A DNA stretch of 7,625 nt, from contig SVEW01000111.1 of NCBI GenBank assembly GCA_015057205.1, positions 1-7,625 on the forward strand. Direction: 5' to 3'. Position 1 is the stretch's first letter. The number at the start of each line of letters is the position of its first letter. Made by a program: the position numbers and the translations under genes. Shown one piece after another: positions 7,016 through 7,625 of this stretch. Source of the DNA: Lachnospiraceae bacterium. GTDB lineage: Bacteria; Bacillota; Clostridia; Lachnospirales; Lachnospiraceae. Below the pieces are notes generated by a model. It was not told the origin of the DNA. It made no database searches and saw only the letters and a program-made list of their open reading frames with translations.

Positions 7016-7069
7016 AAAATTTTGTCACGCCAATGTATGGATATAGCCATGCCATCAGTGTATATATAA

Positions 7070-7099
7070 ACAATAGCCCTAAGTTCCCCCTTTTGTCAA
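7070..7099 (-). promoter_or_regulatory. Probable oppA operon promoter
   Basis: A perfect TTGACA -35 box (7099-7094, minus strand) is followed after 18 nt by TATTGT (7075-7070), a 4/6 match to the -10 consensus for the housekeeping sigma factor. Transcription would begin near 7063, leaving a leader of about 65 nt before the oppA ATG. The -10 is weak, so activation by a regulator is possible. The box lies downstream of a palindrome. Confidence 0.45.
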
Positions 7100-7107
7100 G
7101 GTTTTTT

Positions 7108-7126
7108 CACATTTTGAACAAATGTG
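7108..7126. promoter_or_regulatory. Palindromic operator candidate upstream of the oppA -35 box
   Basis: CACATTT (7108-7114) and AAATGTG (7120-7126) form a perfect 7-base inverted repeat with a 5-base centre (TGAAC). It ends 9 bp upstream of the candidate -35 box, where an activator would usually bind. The binding protein is unknown. Confidence 0.4.
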
Positions 7127-7205
7127 TCAATTTTTGATGTATAATTTCAGTTATTTTGTCACTTGTTTTTTGTTATAGTAGCAAAGTGTTGTTATTGTTC
7201 AAAAT
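7111..7205. repeat. Separated 11-bp inverted repeat
   Basis: ATTTTGAACAA at 7111-7121 is the exact reverse complement of TTGTTCAAAAT at 7195-7205, with 73 bp between them. The left arm overlaps the palindrome at 7108-7126. The right arm overlaps a smaller palindrome, TCAAA-ATA-TTTGA, at 7199-7211. The arrangement would fit two sites for one dimeric regulator, but the AT-richness makes chance matches more likely than usual. Confidence 0.35.
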
Positions 7206-7290
7206 ATTTGATATATTTTCATAGTTTTCAGACATATTTTGTTATTTTTGTAATAATCACCTTTTTCGCATACTTATACATTCTTGACAC

Positions 7291-7323
7291 AAAAAAGCCT
7301 TTCGCTTCGGCAAAAGGCTTTTT
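7291..7323. terminator. Bidirectional rho-independent terminator
   Basis: AAAAAGCCTTT (7292-7302) pairs with AAAGGCTTTTT (7313-7323). The loop holds an inner GC-TTCG-GC hairpin with a stable UUCG tetraloop after one C/A mismatch. The stem ends in T-runs in both directions: five T on the plus strand, six on the minus strand. The nearest gene it could serve is the short minus-strand reading frame ending 19 nt upstream at 7342. It could also insulate the oppA operon from transcription coming from the ABC-F side. Confidence 0.85.
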
Positions 7324-7341
7324 CTCGAGAGATCATATTAT

Positions 7342-7404
7342 TTATAAACTTACATTAACCTGAATCAAAAGCATCGCTGCTGCGAATACTGCAATGATTC
7401 CCAT
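7342..7404 (-). CDS. Possible 20-residue hydrophobic small protein
   Basis: The frame encodes MGIIAVFAAAMLLIQVNVSL and ends in TAA at 7344-7342. It is almost wholly hydrophobic, like a single short membrane helix, and its stop is followed after 18 nt by the terminator at 7291-7323. That gives the terminator an upstream gene it otherwise lacks. Against it, no clear Shine-Dalgarno sequence precedes the ATG and no convincing promoter is visible, so it could be a remnant of a longer gene or noncoding. Family unknown; known short hydrophobic proteins include type I toxins and small membrane regulators, but nothing here specifies either. Confidence 0.3.
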   Translation of the reverse strand: MGIIAVFAAAMLLIQVNVSL

Positions 7405-7412
7405 AAAAACAC

Positions 7413-7440
7413 TTGCAAAAAATTGACAATCTTGTACAAT
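7413..7440 (+). promoter_or_regulatory. Promoter candidate for the ABC-F gene
   Basis: TTGCAA (7413-7418) and TACAAT (7435-7440, 5/6 to the -10 consensus) are 16 nt apart, which would give a leader of roughly 35-40 nt. A perfect TTGACA at 7423-7428 is nearby, but its best -10 partner (AATAAT, 7450-7455) is 21 nt away, which is too far for a standard promoter. Either way transcription would start downstream of the terminator at 7291-7323, so that terminator is not an attenuator for this gene. Confidence 0.4.
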
Positions 7441-7483
7441 AGAAAAGTGAATAATTGATAGATTTGAATAGAAAGGAACCTAT

Positions 7484-7625
7484 ATGATTAGTGCAAATAA
7501 TATCTCCCTGCGTTTTGGGAAAAAAGCATTGTTTGAAGATGTAAATATTAAGTTTACGGAGGGGAACTGTTATGGAATTATCGGTGCCAACGGTGCCGGC
7601 AAATCTACGTTCCTTCGTATTCTTT
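7484..7625 (+). CDS. ABC-F family ATPase (YkpA/YbiT-like), N-terminal 47 residues; 3' end outside window
   Basis: The visible protein begins MISANNISLRFG, continues ALFEDVNIKFTEGNCYGIIG and has Walker A GANGAGKST (residues 34-42) before running off the right edge. This start closely resembles the first ATPase domain of YkpA (Bacillus) and YbiT (Escherichia coli), soluble ABC-F proteins that have no membrane partner and act on the ribosome or translation. The spacing of the N-terminus to Walker A fits a complete start. An AAAGGAA box at 7472-7478 lies 5 nt before the ATG. It is divergent from the opp operon and probably unrelated to peptide import. Which ABC-F subgroup it belongs to, and whether it gives antibiotic resistance, cannot be told from 47 residues; the YkpA-like start suggests a housekeeping member. 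Confidence 0.88.
   Translation, partial: MISANNISLRFGKKALFEDVNIKFTEGNCYGIIGANGAGKSTFLRIL

Larger units (their letters stand above)
7020..7162. repeat. Three direct copies of TTTTGTCA(A/C) around the oppA promoter
   Basis: Copies lie at 7020-7028, 7091-7099 and 7154-7162 on the plus strand, that is (G/T)TGACAAAA on the oppA coding strand, with start-to-start spacing of 71 and 63 bp. The middle copy contains the candidate -35 box of oppA. A fourth, shorter match (TGTCAA) lies at 7125-7130. The outer copies could be binding sites or old -35-like elements; chance is possible in such AT-rich DNA. Confidence 0.35.
6997..7483. other. Divergent AT-rich intergenic region between oppA and the ABC-F gene
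   Basis: This 487-bp stretch has no long gene that I can support. It holds the oppA leader and promoter candidate (about 6997-7099), a palindrome and repeated TTTTGTCA motifs (7020-7205), a featureless AT-rich part (about 7206-7290), a bidirectional terminator (7291-7323), a possible 20-residue minus-strand peptide gene (7342-7404) and the promoter area of the ABC-F gene (about 7413-7460). It is visibly richer in A+T than the flanking genes. Confidence 0.8.

Noticed and set aside
6675..7069. Frames overlapping the oppA signal peptide region on both strands (6675-6944 minus, 6806-7069 plus)
   Set aside because: They are out-of-frame shadows of oppA, with no start signals and no recognisable motifs, whereas oppA has a strong ribosome binding site and lipobox.
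7284..7312. TTGACA at 7284-7289 as a plus-strand promoter
   Set aside because: The expected -10 position falls inside the terminator stem and shows no TATAAT-like sequence.
7163..7363. Plus-strand 66-codon frame in the intergenic region
   Set aside because: It starts with TTG, has no ribosome binding site, reads through the terminator stem, and its composition simply reflects AT-rich DNA.
1..7625. CRISPR array, tRNA, rRNA or insertion sequence
   Set aside because: No regularly spaced repeats, cloverleaf-like sequence, rRNA sequence or transposase frame was seen.

Overview
The window looks like chromosomal DNA from a low-GC Gram-positive anaerobe, most likely a clostridial gut bacterium of the Lachnospiraceae or a close relative. 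The reasons are the lipoprotein-type binding protein (no outer membrane expected), AGGAGG-like ribosome binding sites, AT-rich spacers, and proteins that resemble the Ami/Opp permease of Firmicutes. The family assignments come from recalled sequence patterns, not from a search.

Positions 1-6996 hold a five-gene oligopeptide ABC importer operon on the minus strand. Read in transcription order it is oppA (lipoprotein binding protein, 6996-4804), oppB (permease, 4722-3151), oppC (permease, 3138-2170), oppD (ATPase, 2157-412) and oppF (second ATPase, 400 to beyond the window edge). This is the same order as pneumococcal amiACDEF. The last four genes are packed with gaps of 11-12 nt, and the ribosome binding sites of oppC, oppD and oppF overlap the preceding stop codon. 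oppA is separated from oppB by 81 nt containing a perfect 10-bp stem-loop. OppA would capture peptides at the outer face of the membrane, OppB/OppC form the channel, and OppD/OppF hydrolyse ATP.

Three subunits are unusual. OppA appears to be circularly permuted: the segment that normally ends a family-5 binding protein lies directly after the signal peptide, and the protein stops where that segment should begin. OppD carries an insertion of about 230 residues, largely predicted coiled coil, between its Walker A region and its Q-loop. OppB has an outside domain of about 280 residues after its first membrane helix.

Positions 6997-7483 form an AT-rich divergent intergenic region. It contains a probable oppA promoter, a palindrome and repeated motifs next to it, a bidirectional rho-independent terminator, a possible 20-residue hydrophobic peptide gene on the minus strand just before that terminator, and a promoter candidate for the plus-strand gene. 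From 7484 to the window end is the start of an ABC-F family ATPase (YkpA/YbiT-like) on the plus strand.
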